Assembly (NCBI GenBank): GCA_036383255.1
Contig: DASVOS010000005.1
Span: 27,671-91,670 of the forward strand
Length of the DNA: 64,000 nt
Direction of reading: 5' to 3'
DNA from: Gammaproteobacteria bacterium
GTDB taxonomy: Bacteria; Pseudomonadota; Gammaproteobacteria; Natronospirales; REEB76
Below, piece by piece: positions 44,584 through 52,613 of the stretch. The notes under the pieces were generated by a model, which saw nothing but the letters and a program-made list of their open reading frames with translations, did no database searches and had not been told where the DNA came from. Numbering within the stretch: the stretch's first letter is position 1; each line of letters opens with the position of its first letter. Position numbers and translations under genes: made by a program.

Positions 44584-45554
44584 AGCGCGTGCTCACCTTG
44601 CTGGCACTCTTGTTTTCACCGGTGGGTGTCTTGGCGGCAGCGCCCTTCCCGCTGGACGACGCGGTGCCGGGCGGTGTCGCGGTGGTAGAGCTCCCGGAGA
44701 GCGCGGCCACTCCCCAGGTGGAGTACTCAGGACAGCGGATGATGGTGGTGCGCCACGCCGGCCACTGGTACGCGCTGGTGGGCTTGAGTCTCGATACCGT
44801 GCCCGGCGAGAAGGCGTTGGACATACTGGTGGCGGGCGACGCCACACTGCACGTGGCCTTCAGCGTGATGCCCAAGAGCTACCCTGAGCAGGCGCTCACC
44901 ATCGCCGACCCGCAGATGGTCAACCCCAGCCCGGAACAGCTCGCGCGCATCGACAAGGAACAGCAGCGCATGGCCAAGGTCATGGGCCAATGGCGCAAGA
45001 CCCCCCGCCCCGGAATCAGCTTCGTGTGGCCCGTGAAGGGACCGGAGACCTCCGCGTTCGGCCTGCGCCGCGTACTGAACGGCGAGCCGCGCAGCCCCCA
45101 CAGCGGCATCGACATCGGCGCGCCTGCCGGAACACCGGCGCTGGCGCCGGCGGATGCGGTGGTGGCAGACATCGGCAACTACTACTACTGCGGCAAAACC
45201 CTGACCCTGGACATGGGGCAGGGATTGTTCAGCGTCTACTGCCACCTGAGCCGCATCAAGGTGAACGTGGGGCAGAAGGTGAAACGTGGACAGCTGGTGG
45301 GCAAGGTCGGCGCCACCGGACGCACCACCGGGCCGAACCTGCACTGGACCGTCCGTCTCAACGAGGTGCCGGTGGATCCGCACGTGTTCCTGGGGAAAAA
45401 CTCACCCACCCCGCCGCCGGTCACGCCACCTCCGCCTGCGACGATGCTCCCTCCCGCCCAGGCCACGGCGCCTGCCGCGACATCTTCCGCTGCTCCGCCC
45501 ATGGCGACGCGTGCGGCGCCCGCCGCCGCTACCGGGTCCGTCACGCCGCTATGA
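44580..45554 (+). CDS. M23-family metallopeptidase (peptidoglycan endopeptidase), exported
   Basis: 324 residues. Signal peptide (LALLFSPVGVLA), an N-terminal beta-rich domain, and at about residues 145-280 a LytM/M23 domain: FGLRRVLNGEPRSPHSGIDIG (His and Asp zinc ligands), VYCHLSRI and GPNLHWTVRLN. The roughly 45-residue Pro/Ala/Thr-rich C-terminal tail (PPPVTPPPPATMLPPAQ) is disordered and may tether it to the wall. It cleaves peptidoglycan cross-bridges in the periplasm. It is coupled to xseA by an ATGA overlap. Confidence 0.93.
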   Translation: MKRVLTLLALLFSPVGVLAAAPFPLDDAVPGGVAVVELPESAATPQVEYSGQRMMVVRHAGHWYALVGLSLDTVPGEKALDILVAGDATLHVAFSVMPKSYPEQALTIADPQMVNPSPEQLARIDKEQQRMAKVMGQWRKTPRPGISFVWPVKGPETSAFGLRRVLNGEPRSPHSGIDIGAPAGTPALAPADAVVADIGNYYYCGKTLTLDMGQGLFSVYCHLSRIKVNVGQKVKRGQLVGKVGATGRTTGPNLHWTVRLNEVPVDPHVFLGKNSPTPPPVTPPPPATMLPPAQATAPAATSSAAPPMATRAAPAAATGSVTPL

Positions 45555-45557
45555 AGG

Positions 45558-46130
45558 TCAGACGTTGTAGCTGAGGGGTTTGCTGTTGCGCTGGAACCAG
45601 TCGCCTTCGACCGGCTCGAACACGTGGCAGGCCTTCATCTCACCGCCATAGATGTGCAGCGAGACGGCACTCTGGTCGGAAAGCGGATTGCGGATCAGAT
45701 GATATTCATGGGGCGGGATCAGACAACCGGCTGAGCCGGTGCCGGCCTGCACCGTGCCGCAATATTCGAAGCGGAAGCGCTCGCCCTGGCGTTCGGCGAT
45801 CTCGAACTGCTGCACTTCGATCTGTCCGCGCCATACGCCTTCCACGCACCACATGCCGGCGTGATCGTGGATCAGGGTGCCCTGCCCCGGACCCCAGGTC
45901 ATGGCCACCACGGTGTAGCCAAGGTCCTCGCTGCGGTACAGGAGACGCCGGGCATAGCTCTCCTTGCAGGGCGAGCACAGGCCGGACGGCAGGTCCACGC
46001 TCTTGTCGCGGAACATCTCGCACAGAACGTCCTTGATCGCATGGGTGGTCTTGCGCGGGTCGGCACGGCGCACCGCCTCGTCGAGCAGCGGGATCAGGCG
46101 GTGCGAACCTTGGAAGTCGACGGCGCTCAC
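45558..46130 (-). CDS. Cysteine dioxygenase family thiol dioxygenase
   Basis: 190 residues, cupin fold. The iron site is HDH in GTLIHDHAGMWCVEG (first cupin motif, with E) and the third His in PPHEYHLIRN. It oxidises cysteine to cysteine sulfinate, or a related thiol such as 3-mercaptopropionate. The GTG start overlaps the metX stop by 4 bp, so it is coupled to an enzyme of sulfur amino acid synthesis. The intracellular cytoplasmic location fits the absence of a signal peptide. Confidence 0.88.
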   Translation of the reverse strand: MSAVDFQGSHRLIPLLDEAVRRADPRKTTHAIKDVLCEMFRDKSVDLPSGLCSPCKESYARRLLYRSEDLGYTVVAMTWGPGQGTLIHDHAGMWCVEGVWRGQIEVQQFEIAERQGERFRFEYCGTVQAGTGSAGCLIPPHEYHLIRNPLSDQSAVSLHIYGGEMKACHVFEPVEGDWFQRNSKPLSYNV

Positions 46131-47263
46131 AGTGTCTCCAGGAAATCGCCGATGGCGGGGCGGAAGCGCTCCATGTCCACCAGGAAGGAATCATGGCCCT
46201 GCTTGGATGCCAGCTCCAGGAAGCGGGTGTCCGCGCCGGAGCGGCGCAGGCTCTCCGCCAGTGCCCGTTGCTGGTGCAGGGGGAACAGGATGTCGCTGTC
46301 CACGCCGATCACCAGAGCCTGCTGGAGGCGCAGGCGCTGCAGCGCCTTGTCCACGCTGCCGCCGTGCTCGGCCACGTCGAACAGGTCCATGGCGCGGGAC
46401 AGGTACAGGTAGCAGTTGGGGTCGAAGGCGCCGATGAAGGACTGGGCGCGGGACTCGAGGTAGGCCTCGATCTCGAACTCGACTCCGAAGGCGTCGATGC
46501 CGGCGTCCTTGGCACGCTCGCGGCCGAAGCGCTCGGACCATTCGCGGGCGGAACGGTAGGAGATCATGCCGAGCTTGCGCGCGAGCCGCATGCCTTCGCG
46601 CGGACCCTCGCCCGGCGCATAGTGCCCGCCGGCCCAGGCGCCGTCGGTGCGGATCAGCTCGCGTTGCAGCGAGCGCACTGCGATCGAGAAGGGTTCCGAA
46701 TGGGTTGCGGAGGAGATGCTGACCAGCACGCCCACCTCGCCCGGATACATGATCGTGTAGGCGAGCGCGCTCATGCCGCCCATGGAGGGTCCCATCACCA
46801 CGCGCACCCGCGGGATGCCGAGCGCCGCCAGGAGGCCGTGGGCCGCGGAGGCCACGTCCTCGATGGTGAGCTTGGGGAAGGCGGGACCATAGGGCTTACC
46901 GGTGCGCGGATCCGTAGATGCGGGACCCGTGGAACCGTAACAGCTGCCGAGGGAGTTCACGCAGATGACGTGGAAACGGTCGGTATCGATGGACTTGCCC
47001 GGCCCGAGCATCTCCTCCCACCAGCCCGTCGATGGGTCCTCGCCGCTCGAGGCGGCGTGGGCCGAGGGCGAGAGGCCGGTGAACAGCAGCAGCACGTTGT
47101 CCTTGGCCGCGCTGAGCCTGCCCCAGGCCTCGTAGGCCACCTGCACTTCGTCGAGCTCGCCGCCCAGGCGCATGCGGAAACGGCCGGGCAGCGTCACGAG
47201 ACGCCTTGCGCCGGCGGTGGCCGGCGCGGGACTCTGGCTGTGCAGCGTGAGGTGGGGCTTCAT
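46127..47263 (-). CDS. metX: MetX-family O-acyltransferase (homoserine, or serine O-succinyltransferase)
   Basis: 378 residues, alpha/beta hydrolase fold. The nucleophile elbow is GPSMGGMSALAY, preceded by ASSGEDPSTGWWEEMLGPGK and DRFHVICVNSLGSCYGSTGP; the catalytic Asp and His are in GVDSDILFPLHQ and KQGHDSFLVD. Classic homoserine acetyltransferases read CTNVLGG...GGSMGGMQ, whereas the VNSLGSC and GPSMGGM wording here is closer to the serine O-succinyltransferase branch known from Xanthomonas. That assignment is inference. It is coupled to the cysteine dioxygenase gene. Confidence 0.88.
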   Translation of the reverse strand: MKPHLTLHSQSPAPATAGARRLVTLPGRFRMRLGGELDEVQVAYEAWGRLSAAKDNVLLLFTGLSPSAHAASSGEDPSTGWWEEMLGPGKSIDTDRFHVICVNSLGSCYGSTGPASTDPRTGKPYGPAFPKLTIEDVASAAHGLLAALGIPRVRVVMGPSMGGMSALAYTIMYPGEVGVLVSISSATHSEPFSIAVRSLQRELIRTDGAWAGGHYAPGEGPREGMRLARKLGMISYRSAREWSERFGRERAKDAGIDAFGVEFEIEAYLESRAQSFIGAFDPNCYLYLSRAMDLFDVAEHGGSVDKALQRLRLQQALVIGVDSDILFPLHQQRALAESLRRSGADTRFLELASKQGHDSFLVDMERFRPAIGDFLETL

Positions 47264-47267
47264 ATGC

Positions 47268-48374
47268 CTATTTTACCAGCAGCCAGAGCCCAGTGAGGCC
47301 GCCCGCCAGCAGCAGAAAAGGCAGCGACCAGGCATGGAACCCCCCCAGGCTGCCGTGGCGGCCCGCCAGGCGGAGCGCGATGAGGTTCGCCAGGGAGCCC
47401 ACGATGAAACCGAATCCACCCATGTCCGTGGCCCACGCCAGGACGCGCCAGTCACCGGAATAGCTGGAGAGCAGGAGCGTGGCCGGTACGTTGCTGATGG
47501 CCTGGGAAAGCCCCACGCCCATGAGATAGAGGGCCGGGGCGTGTCCCAGGTCCGCCCTGTGGAGCATGCCCGCCACCCATGGCAATCCCGCCATCAGGCG
47601 CAAGTCCACGAACATCAGCACGAACACCAGTAGCAGCGGCCAATCCAGACGCAGCAACACGCCGCGGAAGCAGAGCAGGAACAGCCCGGCGACCGCCGCC
47701 AGGGCCGGCAGGGCGTAGTGGAAATCCGCACACGCCACGAACGGCACGAACAGCGCAGCCGACACGGCAAGCAGCGGCCGGTGCACCGTGATGTCCGTGC
47801 CCTCCGCCTGCAGGCGCACCGGCTGCGGCCGGAAGCCCCACAACGTGAATCCGAGCAGGCAGGTCGACGCGATGAGCGTGGGCACCGCCATGACCGCGAT
47901 GAAATCCAGGAAGCGGGTGCCGGAGGACTGCCACAGGAAGATGTTCTGCGGGTTGCCGATGGGCGTGAGCATGGAACCGGTGTTGACCGCCAACGCCTCG
48001 AAGGTCACCAGCCGCGTCAGCGGCAGTTCGGCGAAACGGCCCAGGCTTAAGGTGAGCGGCACCACGATGAACAGCGCAATGTCGTTGGTGAGCACGGCAC
48101 TCAGCAGCCCCGAGCTGCCCACCAGCACCAGGGCCAATGCGCGCTCGTCCTGCACCAGCCCGGTGATGCGCCAAGCGAGCCGTTGCAGGAAGCCGCTGGC
48201 TTCGATGCCGGTGGTGAGCAGCAACATGCCCCCCAGTGTCGCCACCGTGGGCCAATCCACCAGCCGCGGGTAACTGGGGATGCCGGCGGGGTTCAGCGCA
48301 CTCAGGAGCAACAACGCGGCCACGAGCGTCCACAACAGGACGTCCCCGCGCAGGCTGTAGCCGGGCTGACTCAA
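47268..48374 (-). CDS. SLC13/ArsB-type ion permease
   Basis: 368 residues, about ten membrane segments. Family features are [38 protein letters not shown] and [13 protein letters not shown] in the first half, and [19 protein letters not shown] in the second; the paired N-D/N-V-P loops are typical of the ion transporter superfamily. The substrate is unknown. Start chosen: TTG at 48374, which overlaps the amidohydrolase stop as TTGA. The frame is open far upstream, but there it reads the other gene out of frame. It is short for the family (often above 400). Confidence 0.82.
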   Translation of the reverse strand: MSQPGYSLRGDVLLWTLVAALLLLSALNPAGIPSYPRLVDWPTVATLGGMLLLTTGIEASGFLQRLAWRITGLVQDERALALVLVGSSGLLSAVLTNDIALFIVVPLTLSLGRFAELPLTRLVTFEALAVNTGSMLTPIGNPQNIFLWQSSGTRFLDFIAVMAVPTLIASTCLLGFTLWGFRPQPVRLQAEGTDITVHRPLLAVSAALFVPFVACADFHYALPALAAVAGLFLLCFRGVLLRLDWPLLLVFVLMFVDLRLMAGLPWVAGMLHRADLGHAPALYLMGVGLSQAISNVPATLLLSSYSGDWRVLAWATDMGGFGFIVGSLANLIALRLAGRHGSLGGFHAWSLPFLLLAGGLTGLWLLVK

Positions 48375-49663
48375 GGCTGCTTGTAGATGACGCCGTCCTT
48401 CATGACGAAGGCGGGATGAGCGAGCACGCCGATGTCCGCGGTGGGGTCGCCCGGCACCGCCACGAGGTCGGCGAACGCGCCGGGGGCTATGCGGCCCAAG
48501 TCCTTCTCGTGTCCCAGGATCTTTGCGTCCACCGCAGTGGCGGCGAGCAGCGCCTGCGCGGGCGTCATGCCGTCCCGCACCAGCCATTCCAGTTCCCGGT
48601 AATTGGTGCCATGGGCATATACCCCCACATCGCTGCCACAGCCCACCGTGACGCCGGCCTTGAGCGCGAGCCCCAGCGCATGGGCGGCATCCTGCATGCT
48701 CGGGCTCGCCGGGGTCTTGCCGGGCACGTAACCCTGGAAGTACTGAGAGTAGGCCTCCTCTGCTGTGAGGGTAGGGAGGTAGGCCACGTGATGCTCGGCC
48801 ATGAGCTTGAACACCTCGGCAGTGCCGCCGTAACCGTGCTCGATGGTATCCACGCCCGCCAACGCGGCGCGGCGCATGCCTTCGGCAGTGGTGGCGTGGG
48901 CCGCCACCGGCCGGCCCAGGGAATGGGCTGCCTGCACCAAGGCGTCCAACTCCTCCTGGCTGAAGGTCGGCACGGTGGCCCCGTCCGGCCCGCAGCGGTA
49001 GTCCGCATACACCTTGATCCAGTCGGCGCCGTGGCCGGCCTGGGTCCGCACCGCCTCGAGGATCGCGGGCACGCCGCTCACCGCCTCGGCACCCTGGGGC
49101 AGCGCGAGATCGTCGCGGAAGCCGCGCGGGCCTGGACCGTAACAGCCGCTCGCCACGATGGCGCGAGTCGCCACCCACAGGCGCGGTCCCGGGACGAGCC
49201 CTTCGGCGATGGCGCGCTTCAAGGAGAGATCGGCGTAGCCGGCGCCCTCGGTGCCCAAGTCCCGCAAGGTGGTGAAGCCGGCCATGAGCGTGGCCTCGGC
49301 GTGCTTAACCGCCTGGATGGTGCGGTAGGCCTCCGGCTCCTTGAGCACCTGGTCGTTCCAGAGGGTCTCGTCATAAGGGTGCAGGAACAGGTGCGAATGG
49401 ATATCCATGAGCCCCGGCAGCAGCGTCATGCCGGGGAGCTCCACGATGCGCCCTCCCGCCGGCACCGCAACCTTGTCGGCGGGCCCTACGGCGGCGATGC
49501 GCTGTCCTTCCACCCTCACCACCCAGCCGGGGTGCAGCCGCGCATCGTCGGCCGTGAACACGGCTGCCGGCCGCAGTACATAGGTGGCGGGGGTCCCGGC
49601 GGCGGCCAGGGGGGCGACCCCGGCCAGGAGCCAAAGCAGGATGCGGAGCACGGACTGCGGCAT
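48371..49663 (-). CDS. Exported metal-dependent amidohydrolase (imidazolonepropionase/prolidase-like)
   Basis: 430 residues. Signal peptide ([17 protein letters not shown]), then an amidohydrolase TIM barrel: [13 protein letters not shown] (HxH metal site), [22 protein letters not shown] (Lys region), [21 protein letters not shown] and [12 protein letters not shown]. Similar exported enzymes cleave dipeptides or acyl-proline derivatives, but the substrate here cannot be read from sequence. First gene of a coupled operon with a permease, a MetX-family enzyme and cysteine dioxygenase. The lack of a ligand-binding partner suggests it works in the periplasm on a small substrate. Confidence 0.88.
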   Translation of the reverse strand: MPQSVLRILLWLLAGVAPLAAAGTPATYVLRPAAVFTADDARLHPGWVVRVEGQRIAAVGPADKVAVPAGGRIVELPGMTLLPGLMDIHSHLFLHPYDETLWNDQVLKEPEAYRTIQAVKHAEATLMAGFTTLRDLGTEGAGYADLSLKRAIAEGLVPGPRLWVATRAIVASGCYGPGPRGFRDDLALPQGAEAVSGVPAILEAVRTQAGHGADWIKVYADYRCGPDGATVPTFSQEELDALVQAAHSLGRPVAAHATTAEGMRRAALAGVDTIEHGYGGTAEVFKLMAEHHVAYLPTLTAEEAYSQYFQGYVPGKTPASPSMQDAAHALGLALKAGVTVGCGSDVGVYAHGTNYRELEWLVRDGMTPAQALLAATAVDAKILGHEKDLGRIAPGAFADLVAVPGDPTADIGVLAHPAFVMKDGVIYKQP

Positions 49664-49823
49664 GGGACCTCCCTCGCCCTAGGCGGGCGGACCGGCACAT
49701 ATATTAGTGTCCCCGGGGCCCTTGCGCCGGGCGGGCTCCAGGACCTCGCCGTCCGTCGCCCCTTTCCCGGCGCTGGTCGCGCCAGCGTCGCAATCCTAGG
49801 GGTAACACCCTAGTATTTTGGGC

Positions 49824-50363
49824 ATGAAAAGGACCGCCGGCTTCACCCTGATCGAGCTCCTGGTCACCATCACCGTGGTGGCGGTGCTGATCAGCGCTGC
49901 TGTCCCCAGCTTCAAGACCACCATCCAGAACGGCCGCATCACCTCCCAGACCAACGATTTCCTGGGAGCCCTGCTCATCGCCCGCTCCCAGGCGATAGCA
50001 ATCAACTCGGATGTGGTGGTCTGCGCCAGCAGTGACGGCGCGACCTGCGCCAACTCAACCGACTGGAACGTGGGCTGGCTCGTGGGCCCCGGCACCCCTT
50101 CGGCCATCACCTCGGTGCTGCGGGTGCACGAGGCCCTGGTGGGCAACAACACGCTTCAGAACGACCTGCACGCCAAGAGCGTGGTGTTCACCGCCGGCAG
50201 CGGCGTGCCGAAGGCGGGCACCGAGATCAATTTCAGCCTGTGCGACTCCCGCGGCGAAGCCAACGGTCGCTCCATCTACCTCAGCTTCGTCGGCGAAGCC
50301 CGGGTCTCGCCCACTGCGGGCAAGCAGATCGACAACACCACCGACCTGGACTGCACTCCGTGA
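49824..50363 (+). CDS. fimT: Type IV minor pilin, FimT/FimU-type (GspH domain)
   Basis: 179 residues. Short leader MKRTAG then FTLIELLVTITVVAVLISAA, the prepilin peptidase site (G|F, Glu5) and hydrophobic helix. The C-terminal part ends with paired Cys (LCDSRGEANGR ... LDCTP). Minor pilins of this type prime pilus assembly at the tip. The ATG at 49824 places the leader at the normal length. First gene of the operon; a 6-bp inverted repeat CTAGGG/CCCTAG (49797-49813) lies just before it. Confidence 0.92.
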   Translation: MKRTAGFTLIELLVTITVVAVLISAAVPSFKTTIQNGRITSQTNDFLGALLIARSQAIAINSDVVVCASSDGATCANSTDWNVGWLVGPGTPSAITSVLRVHEALVGNNTLQNDLHAKSVVFTAGSGVPKAGTEINFSLCDSRGEANGRSIYLSFVGEARVSPTAGKQIDNTTDLDCTP

Positions 50364-50863
50364 ACAGGCATGCCACGCACCGCAAGGCTTCTGGCTTCTC
50401 CCTCATCGAGGTGCTGATCGCGCTGGTGATCCTGTCGGTGGGCCTGCTCGGCATCGCCGCCATGGTGAGCGTATCCCTCAAGAGCAAGGACAGTTCCTAC
50501 TACCAGACCCAGGCCACCACCCTGGCCCAGGCCATGCTGGACCGCATGCGAGCGAACCATGCCACCGCCACCTCCGGCGGCTATGACTTGGACATCGCCG
50601 CCGCCGACCCGACGGCAGCGGCCTGCGTAGGCTCCGCCGTCACTTGCTCGGGTACCGAAATCGCCAGCTTCGACCTCGCGGATTGGCGCGCCAACCTCGC
50701 GAACACCCTGCCGGACGGCAAGGGCGGTATCGCCACCGTGGCAGTGGCCCAGTTCACCCAGGTGACCATCACCATCACCTGGAACGACCAGCGCGCCAAC
50801 CGGGCGCTGGGCGGCGATGCCGCCAGCGACACCGCCACCTACACCCTCACCTCGGGACTGTGA
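50360..50863 (+). CDS. pilV: Type IV minor pilin PilV
   Basis: 167 residues. The leader ends G|FSLIEVLIALVILSVGLLGIA, which is the PilV-type N-terminus. A Cys pair (AACVGSAVTC) is internal. The start is GTG overlapping the fimT stop (GTGA); the leader MNRHATHRKASG is normal in length. Part of the tip complex with PilW, PilX and PilY1. Confidence 0.92.
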   Translation: MNRHATHRKASGFSLIEVLIALVILSVGLLGIAAMVSVSLKSKDSSYYQTQATTLAQAMLDRMRANHATATSGGYDLDIAAADPTAAACVGSAVTCSGTEIASFDLADWRANLANTLPDGKGGIATVAVAQFTQVTITITWNDQRANRALGGDAASDTATYTLTSGL

Positions 50864-50865
50864 CC

Positions 50866-52035
50866 ATGGCCGCCAGGAAATCTCTCCCGCGCCAGGCCGG
50901 CTTCACGCTGGTGGAGCTGATGGTCGCGCTGGTGCTGGGCCTCATCCTCACCTCCGGCGTGATCTCGGTCTACATCACCAGCAAGAACACCTATAACGTG
51001 AACAACGGCCTGGGCGCGGTGCAGGAGCACGGCCGCTTCGCGTTCAGCTTCATGGATCCGCAGGTCCGTATGGCGGGCTATCACGGCTGCGCGCGCAAGC
51101 AGTCGCCCCGCAACAACAGCGGCACCGGAGCTGACCCGGTGTATGACTACACGACGGGCGTGTATGGCTACGAGGCGGCCGGCACCGGCATCGGCGACAG
51201 CCTGACCCTGGACGAGGCCACCGCCAGCACGGTACTGGGCGATCCTGCCTCCTGGACGCCAGCCCTCGACACCGGCGGCGCAGGTACCCTCTATGCGACG
51301 ATCAAGCCCTATATCGTCGCGGACAGTGACGTATTCATGGTACGGGAACTCGCCGGCGCGCCGTACCCGCTGGTCGGGACCTTCGACGACGGCGCTACCC
51401 TGTTCGTCTCCACCACCGACAAGGCTGCGGACGGAGTCACCGATGTCAACGATGCGGAGTTCTTCTCGGTGGGAGAGATCGCCATGGTGGCGAGCTGCGG
51501 CCAACAGCCTCAGGTGTTCACCGTCGCAGCCGTAGACACCGGTGCCGGCACCATCACCTACGATAGCCTCGGCGGCCTGAAATTCGATTCCGGTGGCAAC
51601 GTCGGCGCGGCACTCACCTATGCCTACTACGTAGGGAGGGGCGTGGACAATGGCCCAGCGCTCTATCAGGCGTACCTTAAGAGCGATGGCACCTTGGAGA
51701 CGAAGGAACTCGTCTCCGGCATAGAGAACATGCAGGTGCTCTATGGCGTGGGTGACGGCGGCGATGTCCCAGTCACCATCAATTTCCAGACCGCCGACAC
51801 CGTCGACGCCGGAGGGCTCTGGTCCAGGGTGGTGTCGATCCGCGTGGCGCTCATCGCCCGTAGCGACGACAACGCCGTGGAGAAGGCCCCGGACGATGCA
51901 CCCGTGTTCCACATGCTCGCCTCGGACCCGGTGGCCGACAAGAACGGCGACGGCTTCCAGCTCACTCTGCCCCAGGACCGGCGCCTGCGCCGCTATTTCG
52001 TCCAGACCTTCTCCGTCAGGAACGCGTTGCCATGA
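50866..52035 (+). CDS. pilW: Type IV minor pilin assembly protein PilW
   Basis: 389 residues. N-terminus RQAG|FTLVELMVALVLGLILTSG with Glu5, then a large mostly beta globular part containing a Cys early (YHGCARKQ), FVSTTDKAADGVTD and a C-terminal VSIRVALIARS...RRYFVQTFSVRNALP typical of PilW. The ATG at 50866 has GGGA 8 nt upstream; a GTG two codons earlier also exists. It overlaps pilX by 4 bp (ATGA). Confidence 0.92.
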   Translation: MAARKSLPRQAGFTLVELMVALVLGLILTSGVISVYITSKNTYNVNNGLGAVQEHGRFAFSFMDPQVRMAGYHGCARKQSPRNNSGTGADPVYDYTTGVYGYEAAGTGIGDSLTLDEATASTVLGDPASWTPALDTGGAGTLYATIKPYIVADSDVFMVRELAGAPYPLVGTFDDGATLFVSTTDKAADGVTDVNDAEFFSVGEIAMVASCGQQPQVFTVAAVDTGAGTITYDSLGGLKFDSGGNVGAALTYAYYVGRGVDNGPALYQAYLKSDGTLETKELVSGIENMQVLYGVGDGGDVPVTINFQTADTVDAGGLWSRVVSIRVALIARSDDNAVEKAPDDAPVFHMLASDPVADKNGDGFQLTLPQDRRLRRYFVQTFSVRNALP

Positions 52036-52580
52036 ACGTCACCGCCCGCCATCTCCCGGTCCGCTTCCGCCGCCAGCGCGGCGTGGTGCTGGTGGTCTCG
52101 CTGCTGATGCTGCTGGTACTGACGCTGATCGGTCTCGCCGCCACCCGCAGCACCGCCATCGAGCAGCGCATGACCGCGAACCAGAACGACAGGGCGGTAG
52201 CGATACAGGCTGCCGAGGCAACGCTGCGCGACGGCGAGAGCCTGCTGAACTCCGCGGGCCTGCCGAACTTCGCGCTGAACACGGCGGGCGCTTATACCGC
52301 CACCACGATGACCGTGGACTGGAAGACCATCGACTGGGACGATCCGGCGGCAACGATCGCCTACGAGGGCGGCTTGCAGCCCTCCCCACAGGTGGCGCCG
52401 CGCTATTTCGTGGTGCTGACCACCACGACGGTGGACTCGGCCGGCAGCAGCCTCTCGGCGGACGCTGCGGAGACGAGCAAGCTCGTCTATTACGTCTACG
52501 CGCGCAGCATCGGCCTACGCAGTGACATCACACTCAGCGACTCTTCAGCCGTGGTGCTGGAAAGCGCCTACGCCCGCTGA
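52032..52580 (+). CDS. pilX: Type IV pilus assembly protein PilX
   Basis: 182 residues. R-rich start, then RGVVLVVSLLMLLVLTLIGLAATRSTAIEQRM, the PilX-type transmembrane start with an N-terminal GVVL instead of GFTL, as in other PilX proteins. AAEATLRDGESLL follows the helix. It works with the other minor pilins and PilY1. Coupled to pilW. Confidence 0.9.
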   Translation: MNVTARHLPVRFRRQRGVVLVVSLLMLLVLTLIGLAATRSTAIEQRMTANQNDRAVAIQAAEATLRDGESLLNSAGLPNFALNTAGAYTATTMTVDWKTIDWDDPAATIAYEGGLQPSPQVAPRYFVVLTTTTVDSAGSSLSADAAETSKLVYYVYARSIGLRSDITLSDSSAVVLESAYAR

Positions 52581-52613
52581 AAGGCGCAGAAAAGAATACC
52601 GAGGAGAGCCATC

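Noticed and set aside
49797..49813. CTAGGG/CCCTAG inverted repeat before fimT as a regulator site
   Set aside because: A single short repeat without a second copy or a nearby regulator; it is too weak to be a finding.
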